The notes: a model not told the origin generated them from the sequence alone. A stretch of DNA of 62,370 nucleotides from JBEBSD01 sp040394475 (GCA_040394475.1 JBEBSD010000034.1:1-62370), one strand, 5' to 3'. Positions 8,595 to 18,689 are shown, numbered from the stretch's first letter. Program-made: numbers and translations.

Positions 8595-8768
8595 GGAATG
8601 AATAACAGAAAACAGTTTTTATAATGATGAAATAGCCATAAGCCTTCAGAAAAAGGATTGCATACAAAGCGGTACGCCGCCCGTCATCCATGAATAAGCG
8701 CCTGGGCGGCCCCGCCTGGGTGGCCCCGCTGATAGCTGACTGCCGAAAGCTGATAACCTTTGATTCAC

Positions 8769-9701
8769 ATGAAGATAATTTCACCAATAGTAGTAATAGG
8801 CAGCCTGTTGTTGGCGGGGACGCTCCGGGCGCAATCGGACCTTCATGTGCTCCGGCTGAAAAAGGTCAGCGACAGTCATGCCTTTCTGAAGTTTTCTCCT
8901 AACGACATCCCGGTGATTGCCGGCCACCGGGGAACGGTGGAAAGCGGTTATCCGGAGAATTCGATTGAAGGGATGGAGCATACCCTGCGCTATACGCCGG
9001 CTATTTTCGAAATCGATCCCCGCCTGACCAGCGATAGCGTGATTGTGCTCCTGCACGATGCCACGCTGGATCGCACCACGACGGGCAAGGGGAAGGTTGC
9101 CGATTATACGTATGCCGAATTACAGGCCTTTTACCTGAAAGATGCGAACGGAAATCCGACGCCTTATAAAATTCCGACACTGGCCGCAGTCGTGGAATGG
9201 GCGAGAGGAAAAACGATCGTTAACCTGGACCAGAAGGGGGTCCCTTATACGATGATTGCCGATCTGATCCAAAAACACCGTGCAGAACCGTATGTGATGA
9301 TCACCACACACAGCGCCGAACATGCCCGGTTCTACCTGGAGCGCAATCCCCGGCAGCTTTTCTCAGCGCATATCAAGACCCGGGAACAGTTTGAGGAGTA
9401 TGCAAAAGCCGGCATCCCGTTCCCTCAGATGATCGTTTACATCGGGCCGCATGTGAAGCCGGAAAATCAGGAATTATACCGGCTGATTAACGGTCGGGGG
9501 GCAATGGCGATGATTTCGGCAGCCTCTACTTATGATAAGCTGCCGACAAAAGAGGAGCGGAAAGCAAAGTACCAGGCAATTATCAAGGATGGCGCGACCG
9601 TGCTGGAATCCGATTATCCCATTGAAGTAGCGGAGGCCATCCGGGAATTGTACCCCGAAAAAGCTCCCCGGAAGCGGTTTTTAAAGGTGAAAAGGTTTTG
9701 A
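8769..9701 (+). CDS. Exported glycerophosphodiester phosphodiesterase family protein
   Basis: The protein has 310 residues from the ATG at 8769, chosen because MKIISPIVVIGSLLLAGTLR is a signal peptide; a TTG at 8760 is upstream. The GDPD barrel motifs are present: HRG (His53-Arg54), PENS, EID (Glu81, Asp83) and LLHDATLDRTT (His96). The family hydrolyses glycerophosphodiesters to sn-glycerol-3-phosphate and an alcohol, here probably in the periplasm. It lies between repeat island A and a SusCD pair of opposite strand. A second GDPD gene lies beyond that pair. Confidence 0.92.
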   Translation: MKIISPIVVIGSLLLAGTLRAQSDLHVLRLKKVSDSHAFLKFSPNDIPVIAGHRGTVESGYPENSIEGMEHTLRYTPAIFEIDPRLTSDSVIVLLHDATLDRTTTGKGKVADYTYAELQAFYLKDANGNPTPYKIPTLAAVVEWARGKTIVNLDQKGVPYTMIADLIQKHRAEPYVMITTHSAEHARFYLERNPRQLFSAHIKTREQFEEYAKAGIPFPQMIVYIGPHVKPENQELYRLINGRGAMAMISAASTYDKLPTKEERKAKYQAIIKDGATVLESDYPIEVAEAIRELYPEKAPRKRFLKVKRF

Positions 9702-9722
9702 GATAGCTGGCCTGGGTCCACC

Positions 9723-9780
9723 TGATTTTTGAAAACTTAAAAAGCTGCCCAAAGGCAGCTTTTTAAGTTTTCAAAAATCA
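9723..9780. terminator. Perfect 27-bp hairpin terminator between convergent genes
   Basis: Arms at 9723-9749 and 9754-9780 are perfect reverse complements separated by CAAA. The core is AAAAAGCTGCC/GGCAGCTTTTT, giving a T-run on either strand. It serves both the GDPD gene (+) and the susD-like gene (-). Confidence 0.95.
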
Positions 9781-9794
9781 AACGAGCCGACTCG

Positions 9795-11372
9795 TCAATC
9801 CAGATAGTCTGGATTCTGAGGCGTTAGATTGGGATTGTTCAACATTTCCTGCACCCCTAGCGGGAACAGCAAGTGCTTGGCCTCCAGGGAAACACCGCCG
9901 GGGATGTTCAGATTACGATGCCCCACGAAATCGTCGAAACCTTTTGTGGTTTCATTAAAGACCTTCCGTAAGCGCACCATATCGAACCAGGTAATGCCTT
10001 CGTAGCAAAATTCATACCAGCGCTCCCGCCAAACCGCTTCGCGGAAGGAAGCCTGCGTAAATGTGCCCAATGCAGGCGTAGTGAGCTGCGCCCGGTCACG
10101 GATTCTCTTATAGGCTTCGTACGCTTCCTGAGTAGGCGCCCCGAGCTCATTCTGCGCTTCTGCATAGATCAGGAGCACCTCCGCATAGCGGATCAGGTTG
10201 ACATTCAGGTTATTCAGCTTGGTAGGCGTAATGCCCGGTCCGCCCAATGCCGTGATGTTGAAGTGCTTGAATACATACGGTGCCCCGAGGTCAAATTGCA
10301 CACCGGTGCCGTTTTCATAATAAGTGGTATAAAACCATCCCTCCTGGTCCTTCGTACGAAGATCCCCCTGTTCAAAGGAATTGTAGAAAGACAATGTGGG
10401 AACTGTGCTGCCCGTTCCCCCGGAACCCGCATACGTTACAGGTTTGAAATTGGGGAAATAGTCGTTCAGGGGGAAGCCCGCAACGACCGTGTTATACTGG
10501 ATCTGAAACAAATGCTCCAGTGTGTTCTTTAACGCTTCGTTGTGGATTTCCTTATACGTGGCGAAGAGGTTTACTGTTGAAGGATTGGCTTTGGAGTAGT
10601 CAATAACTTCTTTCGCCTTGGCTGCCGCCAGCGTATAATGGGAAGCCCCTTTGCTCAATGGAAATCCGGCCATTGTTAAATAAACTTTCGATAACAATGC
10701 CTTCACCGCTATTTGGGTAGCGCGCCCACTCGTTTCAAAAACCGGCAGACCGGCTGCTTCGGCCTCCTTAAGGTCTTCCACGATCAGGTCGTAGATTTGT
10801 TCCTGAGGCGCTCTGGACGGCAAAAAGTCTTCGGAAGCGGAAGTTTGAGGCTGCGTAATTAGCGGCGCATCCCCCCATAGCCGCACGACGTTGAAATAGG
10901 CCCATGCTCTCAAAAACTTTGCCTCGCCAATCAACTTGGTTTTTTGCGCTTCGGTAGCCGGCGGCAGGAAGTTGATACCGGGTATCTTATCAAGCGCAAG
11001 GTTGGCGTTGGCAATAATCCGGTACAAGCCATTCCACCAGTTATAGACGTGTTCGGTGTTGCCGTCATAAGTCAGCGAATACAGGTTGTTCAGGTTTGAA
11101 TTCTGACCTGTCTGTGTGGTAGCGGTACCGGTGACAGCTTCCAGGAGCTGCCAGTTGGCCGAGAAAATACCAGCTCCGTCGCCGTAGAACCTCAAAAGAG
11201 AGTAGGTGGCAGCAATTGCGGCTTCGGCGTGATCCGGTATGGTATAAAAACTTTCCGGCGTCAGGTTTGAAGGATCCTGTTCGTCCAGAAAGTCGGAGCA
11301 GCCGGTTGGCCCCAATAAGACGGCCCCGTAGAGAAATGCCGTTCCTATAGTTTTTAAACTGTATAATTTCAT
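9795..11372 (-). CDS. RagB/SusD family nutrient-uptake outer-membrane lipoprotein
   Basis: This 525-residue surface lipoprotein has a lipobox ending at Cys25 (LLGPTGCSDFLDEQDP). It has the SusD layout: N-terminal PSNLTPESFYTIPDHAEAA, TPR-like helices with EAKFLRAWAYFNVVRLWGD, and C-terminal RYAEVLLIYAEAQNE and ERWYEFCYEG. SusD proteins cap the SusC channel and capture oligomeric ligands. It lies 38 bp downstream of the SusC gene on the same strand, so the two form one unit. No degradative carbohydrate enzyme is in the operon; the flanking genes are phosphodiesterases and a serine hydrolase. Confidence 0.96.
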   Translation of the reverse strand: MKLYSLKTIGTAFLYGAVLLGPTGCSDFLDEQDPSNLTPESFYTIPDHAEAAIAATYSLLRFYGDGAGIFSANWQLLEAVTGTATTQTGQNSNLNNLYSLTYDGNTEHVYNWWNGLYRIIANANLALDKIPGINFLPPATEAQKTKLIGEAKFLRAWAYFNVVRLWGDAPLITQPQTSASEDFLPSRAPQEQIYDLIVEDLKEAEAAGLPVFETSGRATQIAVKALLSKVYLTMAGFPLSKGASHYTLAAAKAKEVIDYSKANPSTVNLFATYKEIHNEALKNTLEHLFQIQYNTVVAGFPLNDYFPNFKPVTYAGSGGTGSTVPTLSFYNSFEQGDLRTKDQEGWFYTTYYENGTGVQFDLGAPYVFKHFNITALGGPGITPTKLNNLNVNLIRYAEVLLIYAEAQNELGAPTQEAYEAYKRIRDRAQLTTPALGTFTQASFREAVWRERWYEFCYEGITWFDMVRLRKVFNETTKGFDDFVGHRNLNIPGGVSLEAKHLLFPLGVQEMLNNPNLTPQNPDYLD

Positions 11373-11410
11373 AATAATCAGCTTTTTGAGTGAATAACTT
11401 AACCGTTTCC

Positions 11411-14400
11411 TTAAAACGCAATTTGCAGCCCGGCCACGTAAGTGGTTGGTTTGGGGTAGCTATGCCAGATCATTCCTTGTGAGAATACATTATCGCTGTC
11501 GCCACCACGAATGGGAGTCTGTTCAGGATCGCCGTGCGGATATTTGCTCACCAGGAAGAAGTTCTGCGCTGAAAGGTAAAGTCTCAGTTTGCTCATTTTG
11601 ATTTTATTGACCATCTCAGACGGGAAATTGTAACCCACGATCAGGTTGCGACCGCGAAGGAAAGATCCGTCAAAGATCCAGCGGGTGTCCACGTTGGTTA
11701 CATAACCTGCTTTGGTGTCACGAAGCTGGGCAATGGGCGTGTTCTGGTGGGTAGGAGTCCAGGCATCCAGTACCGTTGTATAGCTGTTGGCCAGGGAAAC
11801 ACGGTCTTCGCTGGCGTGCAGGTTCATATCCATCAAATCGTTGCCGTACGTATACTGCAGATCCAGCATGAGGTCGAAGTTGCCGTATCGTAGCGTGTTA
11901 GTAAGTGATCCCCATCCTTTGGGACTGCCGTTCCCAATAATCATCCGATCGGCATCGGAGATCACACCATCGTTGTTTACGTCCAGGTATTTGATGTCTC
12001 CGGGCAGCATGGTAAAGCTTCCCCGGTAGGTCCTGAATTTGGCAGCCTCTTCTCTTTCTTCTTCGCTCCATGTTCCCAAACGGGTAAGGCCCCAGAAAGC
12101 GCCTACAGGCTCACCCACCCGGATAATACTGGTCTGGTTGGTAATGCCAGGGCCGCCCACGCCGAAAATGTCGGCAGGAGTTGCCAGAGAAAGCACCTTA
12201 TTCTTGTTAAGGGAGATGTTGAAAGCGGTGCTCCAGCTGAAGTTGTTTCGTTCGATATTGACAGTATTCAGAGCAAATTCGAACCCTTTATTCTCCATTG
12301 ATCCGATATTTTTCCGGATCACAGCGTAACCGCTGGTGCGCGGCACGGGTGCATCCAATAGCATGTCGGTAGTTTTTCTGTAATAGTAGTCGGCTTCTAT
12401 CGAAATGCGTCCCTGGAGGAGTCCGATTTCAAATCCTATGTCTGTCTGGGCCGTTTTTTCCCATCGGAGGTCTTTGTTTGGAAGCCGGTTTGTCCCGGTA
12501 CCATTTACCCGTGCGTCGCCGTAAATGGTGGCATAAGTAGAGCTTAATAGGGCCAGTGAGGAATAAGCTGGAATTTCGGAGTTGCCGGTCAAACCGTAGC
12601 TGGTCCTCAGTTTCAGGTTAGAGATAAAAGGATTCCCTTTCAAAAAGTCTTCATCTGATACCTTCCAGGCCAGTGCAGCAGAGGGGAAGAATGCAAACTT
12701 ATGGTTTTCCCCAAATTTGGAAGAACCATCAATCCGGCCGGTTACAGTAAACAGGTATTTATCCAGGAGGGTGTAGTTTACGCGTCCGAAGTACGAATTG
12801 AAGGCGAATCGTGAGGCACCTGAACTGACAGTGGGGGAGGTTGCTCCGGCTCCCAGGTTTTCAAAGCCGAAGAAGTCGGTTGCAAAGTTACGGACACCGG
12901 CGCCGGTAGTGGCAACATTGGTCTCCTGCCATGAAATACCCAAGAGGGCATTGATCGCATGTTGGTCATTTAACGTCTTGTCGTAAGTCAGGAAGTTTTC
13001 GAAGGACCAAAACATTTCTTTCCGGTTGTTCTTACTGGCTGTACCGGATTCACCGATCCGTAAGGTCCTTGTTTCCGACTGGTTGATCTCCTGATTCATG
13101 ACGTTCACTCCTAAAACCGACCGGAATATCAAACCCGGTGCGAGGATAATATTGGAGTACAGGCTCCCGAGAGTCGTTTGTGTGTTTTGGATATACTGAC
13201 GTCCCATAAGACGGTGGACGGAGCTGAAGGCGCCCTCCGCACCCGGATAATCCCGGTTGTTGGCGAAGGTGCCGTCCTTGTATTTTACAGGAAGGAACGG
13301 GAAATCCTCGACCATTTGACGGGGAACGGCATCACTGATGTCTACCAGGTTTTCACTTTGGTGATTGTAACTCAGAGTAGCCCCGATTTTGAGCCAGTTT
13401 TTCACCTGATCTTCAATGCTGAAACGGGTAGCGTAGCGTTTGAGATAGGACGTTTTGAGCAAGCCTTCATCATTCCGGTAATTGAGTGACAATGCATAGG
13501 TCGTTTTATTGTTGCCGCCGCTGAACCCTAATTGATGGTTCTGAGATACTAAATGCTGCGTGGATTCTTTGAACCAGTCAGTATCGTAATTAGGAGAATA
13601 GCTGCCATCAGGTTGCACGGTAAAGATTTCCGGATATTTCGCCTGCAAACCGGCACGCCGAACCTGGGGGTCGTGCGATTTGTAGGAGCCGGCGGCCCAT
13701 CCTATAGGATCAAATTTTTCCATATTCCTATAGGAAATGTCCTCCACCTCCAGGTATTCTTTCGCGTTCAGAACCTTCGCCCTTTTAGGGCCTGCCGTGG
13801 GTACACTTAAATCGAGATTGTACGTGATAATACCTTCCCCGGATTTCCCCCTTTTGGTGGTGATCAAAATTACACCGTTGGCGCCCCTGGCCCCGTAAAT
13901 GGCGGTAGAGGAGGCGTCTTTCAGAACTTCAACCGAGACAATATCGTTCGGGTTGATAAAGTCGATGGCCTGACTTTGCTGGTTTTGATTCCCTTGCGGA
14001 AGCATCACACCGTCTACCACATAGAGCGGGTTGTTGGAGGAGTTGATCGAACTGAACCCGCGGATACGTACGTTTGCTCTTCCACCCGGACGGCCGGAAT
14101 TGACATTGACCTGTACCCCGGAAATCTTTCCTTGCAGGGCCTGGTTCAGTGAAGGGGCGGGCCGCTCCCTGAGCTGGTCCTCCTTGACAGAACCCACGGC
14201 GCCGGTCAGATCCGATTTCCGGGAAGTTCCGTACCCGATGACAACCAGTTCCTCCAGGGCTTTGCTATCGGATACGAGCTGAACGTTTAACTGGGTACGG
14301 TTGCCTACGTTGACCTCCTGGCTGACAAAGCCTACAAAGGAAAATACCAGGGTGGCATTATCAGGAACATTGATCGTATACGTTCCGTCATTGGCCGATA

Positions 14401-14587
14401 AGGTACCGCGCTGGGTTCCTTTTACCAAAACATTGACGCCCGGCAGCAGATCGCCGTTTTCATCCGTTATGGTCCCGGTAACGTCACGATCCGCATACAC
14501 CGGTATAGCGGCGGATCCCATGAGTAACAACAAGATATAGCCTATCCTGCTTTCCTTTCTTTTGAAAAGTAAATTAATAAAATTCAT
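11411..14587 (-). CDS. SusC/RagA-family TonB-linked outer-membrane protein
   Basis: This 1058-residue protein has a signal peptide (to ~Ala32), a carboxypeptidase-like regulatory domain (VTGTITDENGDLLPGVNV, ~35-115), the linker LEELVVIGYG, a TonB plug (SINSSNNPLYVVDGV) and a ~22-strand barrel with the SusC C-terminus. It imports large substrates energised by TonB. It lacks the STN signalling domain found in the SusC at 30730-34131, so it is probably not controlled by a FecR/sigma pair. The 685-bp region upstream holds its control elements. Confidence 0.96.
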   Translation of the reverse strand: MNFINLLFKRKESRIGYILLLLMGSAAIPVYADRDVTGTITDENGDLLPGVNVLVKGTQRGTLSANDGTYTINVPDNATLVFSFVGFVSQEVNVGNRTQLNVQLVSDSKALEELVVIGYGTSRKSDLTGAVGSVKEDQLRERPAPSLNQALQGKISGVQVNVNSGRPGGRANVRIRGFSSINSSNNPLYVVDGVMLPQGNQNQQSQAIDFINPNDIVSVEVLKDASSTAIYGARGANGVILITTKRGKSGEGIITYNLDLSVPTAGPKRAKVLNAKEYLEVEDISYRNMEKFDPIGWAAGSYKSHDPQVRRAGLQAKYPEIFTVQPDGSYSPNYDTDWFKESTQHLVSQNHQLGFSGGNNKTTYALSLNYRNDEGLLKTSYLKRYATRFSIEDQVKNWLKIGATLSYNHQSENLVDISDAVPRQMVEDFPFLPVKYKDGTFANNRDYPGAEGAFSSVHRLMGRQYIQNTQTTLGSLYSNIILAPGLIFRSVLGVNVMNQEINQSETRTLRIGESGTASKNNRKEMFWSFENFLTYDKTLNDQHAINALLGISWQETNVATTGAGVRNFATDFFGFENLGAGATSPTVSSGASRFAFNSYFGRVNYTLLDKYLFTVTGRIDGSSKFGENHKFAFFPSAALAWKVSDEDFLKGNPFISNLKLRTSYGLTGNSEIPAYSSLALLSSTYATIYGDARVNGTGTNRLPNKDLRWEKTAQTDIGFEIGLLQGRISIEADYYYRKTTDMLLDAPVPRTSGYAVIRKNIGSMENKGFEFALNTVNIERNNFSWSTAFNISLNKNKVLSLATPADIFGVGGPGITNQTSIIRVGEPVGAFWGLTRLGTWSEEEREEAAKFRTYRGSFTMLPGDIKYLDVNNDGVISDADRMIIGNGSPKGWGSLTNTLRYGNFDLMLDLQYTYGNDLMDMNLHASEDRVSLANSYTTVLDAWTPTHQNTPIAQLRDTKAGYVTNVDTRWIFDGSFLRGRNLIVGYNFPSEMVNKIKMSKLRLYLSAQNFFLVSKYPHGDPEQTPIRGGDSDNVFSQGMIWHSYPKPTTYVAGLQIAF

Positions 14588-15272
14588 ACGAAATTGTTTA
14601 GATTGGTTGAGAACTGACTACTTGATACGTTTTAATTTCATCATAGTTTTTTCATACTGTTTAAATTGAGCTTAATTGAAAAATATTAAAATGTCCATAA
14701 ATAATAGTAATCGTTTTAACAATATTAATGATTCTGTGCCATAATTAACCATTCAAACCGGAGCTTTTGGGCCGGTTGTGATCGTTTTACAGGGAATATG
14801 CCAATGCAAACGTTTGAAAAATTGTGTGTTAACCTTAAAATAATATAAAGTTAGCGTTCGTTTGTGCAAAATTTCCGTCATTATACGCGGTGGCAACGGG
14901 AGGCAGGGTATCGGTTCCTTCCGGCCCGCAAATTGGAATTGTTCAATTTGTGTTGGCGCAGGAGTGTGCGGGTGCAGCCGTTATTCCGGTTAGATTACCG
15001 GCCTGGCGCGAACAAGGCAACCTGGAAGTTGTAGGGAGTAAGACATAGAAGAAGGTAGGGGGAAGCAGATTGGCGAAAGGCCTCCTGCGGCTGTCAAAAT
15101 GCCGGCCCTTCTACCAGGTGCCCGTGGCTGCTTCCTGCCAGAATGCCGCCCTGGACGGCCTTTTCCGGCTCCTGAAAGGTGTCACCATGGTCGCGTTTTC
15201 ACAGGACATACCTGCCTGTTTACCAACCTGATGAGGGGGATGGATGCTTTTCCGCTCCTCTGAAAAAAACAT
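14588..15272. other. 685-bp region upstream of susC-like gene, no gene seen
   Basis: No supported ORF is present. The part next to susC (14588-14880) is AT-rich, like a promoter/leader, but no exact TAnnTTTG box was found. It contains a 10-bp palindrome at 14807-14816. The more GC-rich part (14890-15272) is the 3' side of the serine hydrolase gene and shows no clear hairpin terminator or known repeat. Confidence 0.5.
14807..14816. promoter_or_regulatory. Palindrome CAAACGTTTG, possible operator
   Basis: This perfect 10-bp palindrome lies in the AT-rich leader region about 220 bp upstream of the SusC start. Its form resembles LacI/GntR-type half sites. A chance occurrence is possible. Confidence 0.3.
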
Positions 15273-16847
15273 TCAGGAAACCCGTTTGCCTTCCAGTATT
15301 TTTTCCGCGGATGCTTCCTTGCTGATGATGGCAATACTACGCAATAATCCCACGCGGATGGTTTCTCCTTCGAACCGACAGGTGACGCGCATGTAATGGG
15401 CTGTATCAACAAAGCGGATGGTCATTTCGAACGTCTGGTGATCCTTCCAGGCTCCTGTAGCCCTTGTCTGCAGCCGGGGATTTCCCGGAATGGGCGAGGG
15501 GAATAGCTTGAGCCATTCAATCGCCAGGTCCGTATCTCCGGATACCCATTCGTTGATACCGGTACGGATCGGGTGCGCTCCCGCGGCGTCTGTAACGGAA
15601 AAGACCGCCTGTTTTCCCGAGAGCTGCAGCGCAATTGTTTGGATGCCGAGGTCGTTGGCTGTCATTCCGTATTGCCGGCCGGTGATTCCGGCGGCCAGCG
15701 GGCTGGTCGCCAGGGCCCGAGGAATCGGCAGGGAGAGGGTTTTCAGTCGTTGGGTGAGCGGTTTCGCCGCGTTTTTTTCGCCGGGTAGTTTAGCTGCACC
15801 TTCCGGCAGGAGGAATTTCCATACCTGGTTAAGCACACCCTGCATGTCGGGGGTTTCACTGGTAATGGCAATTACGAGCTGGTGTTCCGGCAGCACGATG
15901 CAATATTGGCCATAGGCGCCGTCGCCGCGGTAGGCATTGTTCCGGCAACGCCAGAACTGGTAGCCATAGCCCTGCAGCCAGTCGCTGGCAGGCCTTGCCT
16001 GCTCATCGCCGGGCTGCATAATATGTGCCGCCGACGCTTCCTTGACCCAGTCGGCCGGGAGGAGTTGTTTTCCGTTCCAATTCCCCTCCTGCAGGTAAAG
16101 TTGCCCGAACCTGGCGATGTCTTCGGTCGTCACCCGCAGGCCCCAGCCCCCGGTGCAGATCCCGTTGGGATCCGTTTCCCAGTCCATCCCGGTGATTCCC
16201 AGCGGGCCAAACAGGCGGGGAGTCAGGTAAGCGATCAGGGTTTCGCCGGTAAGCTGCTGGAGGATTGCCGAGAGCATATAGGTTGCACCGCTGTTGTAAA
16301 CAAAATGAGTGCCGGGCGGGTAGGTCACCGGCTGGGCAAGAAACGCCCGGATCCAGTCGTCGTTTCCCGCCGCCCTGAATTGCCCGACGACATCACTGGC
16401 ATGCCCGGTACTCATGGTCAGCAGGTCCTTTATCCGCATGTTGGCCAGGTGTTCGCTGACGGTCGCCGGCAGCTTGTCGGGAAAAAAGGAAACCACCTTA
16501 TCGGCTACCGTCAGCCGGCCTTCCGCTGCCGCCAGACCGATCCCGGTGGCTGTGAAGCTTTTGCTGAGCGAGTACAAGGTATGCCTGAGTTCGGGCGCAT
16601 AAGGCGCCCACCAACCCTCGGCGACTACAGATCCGTTCCGGACAATCATAAGGCTGTGGAGACCGGTGTCGTCCACGGCATTCACGAAGTCCAGGATTGC
16701 CCGGGAGCGGATACCCTGTGCTTCGGGAGTGCTTCGGGGAAAGCCTCCTTTTGCAGGAGTGGGCTGCGCGTAGAGCTCGGCCAGCACGCCCAGCTGCAGG
16801 GCGCCGAACAGCGATTGTTTCAGGAAGATGCGACGGTTGACAGGCAT
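15273..16847 (-). CDS. Exported serine hydrolase, class C beta-lactamase/esterase fold
   Basis: This 524-residue protein has a Tat-like N-terminus (NRRIFLKQSLFGALQLG). The SxxK motif is YSLSKSFT (Ser93, Lys96), and the Tyr-containing second motif is VYNSGATYML. The family (COG1680) includes esterases, D-aminopeptidases and transpeptidase-like enzymes, and true beta-lactamase activity is unusual. The ~150-residue C-terminal extension after the catalytic domain fits a lipocalin-like DUF tail. Its start is only 3 bp after the stop of the upstream GDPD gene, so the two are co-transcribed and may attack the same ester- or phosphodiester-containing material. Confidence 0.9.
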   Translation of the reverse strand: MPVNRRIFLKQSLFGALQLGVLAELYAQPTPAKGGFPRSTPEAQGIRSRAILDFVNAVDDTGLHSLMIVRNGSVVAEGWWAPYAPELRHTLYSLSKSFTATGIGLAAAEGRLTVADKVVSFFPDKLPATVSEHLANMRIKDLLTMSTGHASDVVGQFRAAGNDDWIRAFLAQPVTYPPGTHFVYNSGATYMLSAILQQLTGETLIAYLTPRLFGPLGITGMDWETDPNGICTGGWGLRVTTEDIARFGQLYLQEGNWNGKQLLPADWVKEASAAHIMQPGDEQARPASDWLQGYGYQFWRCRNNAYRGDGAYGQYCIVLPEHQLVIAITSETPDMQGVLNQVWKFLLPEGAAKLPGEKNAAKPLTQRLKTLSLPIPRALATSPLAAGITGRQYGMTANDLGIQTIALQLSGKQAVFSVTDAAGAHPIRTGINEWVSGDTDLAIEWLKLFPSPIPGNPRLQTRATGAWKDHQTFEMTIRFVDTAHYMRVTCRFEGETIRVGLLRSIAIISKEASAEKILEGKRVS

Positions 16848-16850
16848 GAT

Positions 16851-17678
16851 TCAGGGGGTATTTGGTGAAGATGACGGCGACCAGTAATTGTAAAACTCGA
16901 GCGAATGATCCAGCAGGATGCCGTCCATGCCGGCGTCCCGCAGGTGGTCCCATGCTCTGGGATTATCGCGGTCCGTACCAGGGCCCCCGAAGTTGTAGAT
17001 CCCCTTTTTACCGGCTACCCGGAGCTGGTCCAGCTGCTCGGAGTTGGGAATAAACAACAAGAGGAACACATCCAGAAAATTCTCCGCGAGCCGTTGCTGA
17101 AACTGGCTGTCGCGTACGTTACTGCCGATACGGACCCGGCTATCCAGCGCTTTTAGCCGCTCGCTGCATTCCTGCGTTTGGTCGAAGCAAAATGCCTGGT
17201 TCCATAATTTGTATTTTTCGAGAAGCGCTACCAGTTGCTGCTCGCCTTCTTCCGTAATGGCTTTGATATTGATGGCAACCGGCACCCGTTTTTTTTGTTT
17301 CCTGCGCACCAGCCGGAAGGTTTCCTCGAGGGTCGGCACCTTCTCCCGGGAAAAAGAAGGGTTGAACCAGGAGCCTGCATCCAGTTTTTTGATTTCCGCC
17401 AAGGTAAGCTCATGAATACCGGCCGGGGGACCGTTGGTCGTCCGGCTAAATGTGGAATCATGAATAATGACCAGTTCGCCGTCCCGGGATGTCCTGACAT
17501 CGATCTCGATCCCAATGCCCCGCTGCACGCAGAAGTCGAAAGCGGCGAGGGTGTTCTCCGGCGCATTTTTCAACATGCCGCGATGCCCGATAAGTGTCGG
17601 AGGAGAGATCTGCGCAGCTCCCAGGAGGGGAAAAACAGTACCGGAAACAAGCAGGATTGCTTTCGTAAAGAATCGCAT
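16851..17678 (-). CDS. Exported glycerophosphodiester phosphodiesterase
   Basis: The protein has 275 residues and a signal peptide (FTKAILLVSGTVFPLLGAAQ). It keeps the complete GDPD signature: HRG (His32-Arg33), PENT (Glu41), EIDV (Glu58, Asp60) and IIHDSTFSRTTNG (His73). It is close to canonical GlpQ/UgpQ-type enzymes, more so than the GDPD at 8769, and would release glycerol-3-phosphate from glycerophosphodiesters or polyglycerol-phosphate in the periplasm. It is the first gene of a two-gene operon with the serine hydrolase. Confidence 0.93.
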   Translation of the reverse strand: MRFFTKAILLVSGTVFPLLGAAQISPPTLIGHRGMLKNAPENTLAAFDFCVQRGIGIEIDVRTSRDGELVIIHDSTFSRTTNGPPAGIHELTLAEIKKLDAGSWFNPSFSREKVPTLEETFRLVRRKQKKRVPVAINIKAITEEGEQQLVALLEKYKLWNQAFCFDQTQECSERLKALDSRVRIGSNVRDSQFQQRLAENFLDVFLLLFIPNSEQLDQLRVAGKKGIYNFGGPGTDRDNPRAWDHLRDAGMDGILLDHSLEFYNYWSPSSSPNTP

Positions 17679-17787
17679 AGAACAATCAGAGGCTGTTACG
17701 GTTGCAATATACTGTAAATAGGGTAATTCTTAAGGGGCGGACGGCGAATAGACGGCGCCGGGCGCCGGGATCTCATCGGGGATGAGG

Positions 17788-18669
17788 CTATTTGCTGGCT
17801 CTCAGCCGGTTAAACAAAGCGAGGGTTTGATCTTTGTCTTCAAAATTGATGTAAACCGGAACCCGGTCCCGGGATTGTATCCGGATGAAAGGAGGGGAGC
17901 CCTTTTTGACAAAAAGTTTTGCGCGGCTTCCATCTGCAAGCTTGAAATTCCCTGTTAAGGTTTTGCCGAATGCATAGCCGTTGGTCCGGAGTGAAATTGC
18001 AGGAAGTACTGCAACCGTATCCACCTGTTCCAACTCCGGATAGGGGATGGTCATTCCGTAAACACCCTTTATGGTAAAACCGCTTGCGTCCGGTTGTACC
18101 CGGACGTCCCGGTAATTCGGAACCACTACTACCGAAATAACCAAAAGAAGGATCGCAGCCCACAACACGTAGATCCATCGGTTCGTCGGATTTTTGGCAG
18201 GAGCCGTCCATGCGGGATTTCTGACAAGCAGCGATTGAACCAGCCGGCTGATTTCTTCCGGCTGGTCCGTCCCGATCCGGACGATGGACGCCTTGTGATG
18301 AAATTGAAGCTCGATGGCTTTGAGCCCGCTTACATTGTAAAGCCATCCGTTAGGCAACAGACGAATCCCGATTCCGCTCAGGATTGAATTGGAAACCGGG
18401 TTGCATGCCTTGATCGCAGAGAGTTCGTATTTTCGCTTAAACAGGCCGATCCCAAGCTGAAACGAGAGACTTGTGGCGTCGACGGTAATGGTCAGCTGGT
18501 AGAAGGTTAAAAAGCAAACCAGAGTTAAGAGGGTGAAAAACAGGTGAATGTAGACCTCTCCGTCCCGGGTCAGCACCGACCAGACGAACATTCCGGCGAA
18601 CAGGAGCAATAAAGGAAGCATAATAAGCACGGAAAACGTGCCGAACTGCGTAAATTTTCTGGTTTCCAT
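17788..18669 (-). CDS. Membrane protein with bacterial PH-like domains
   Basis: This 293-residue protein of unknown function has two N-terminal membrane segments (~15-35 and ~40-60). A cytoplasmic beta-rich region with the bacterial-PH pattern follows (SFQLGIGLFKRKYELSAIKA). A third membrane segment comes at ~170-190 (YVLWAAILLLVISVVVV), then a second PH-like region (GFTIKGVYGMTIPYPELEQV). PH-like domains of this type mediate protein contacts at the membrane in bacteria. It is followed on the same strand, upstream, by the VOC gene 20 bp away. No function is assigned. Confidence 0.75.
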   Translation of the reverse strand: METRKFTQFGTFSVLIMLPLLLLFAGMFVWSVLTRDGEVYIHLFFTLLTLVCFLTFYQLTITVDATSLSFQLGIGLFKRKYELSAIKACNPVSNSILSGIGIRLLPNGWLYNVSGLKAIELQFHHKASIVRIGTDQPEEISRLVQSLLVRNPAWTAPAKNPTNRWIYVLWAAILLLVISVVVVPNYRDVRVQPDASGFTIKGVYGMTIPYPELEQVDTVAVLPAISLRTNGYAFGKTLTGNFKLADGSRAKLFVKKGSPPFIRIQSRDRVPVYINFEDKDQTLALFNRLRASK

Positions 18670-18689
18670 GGTCTACGTACAGCCTGTTT

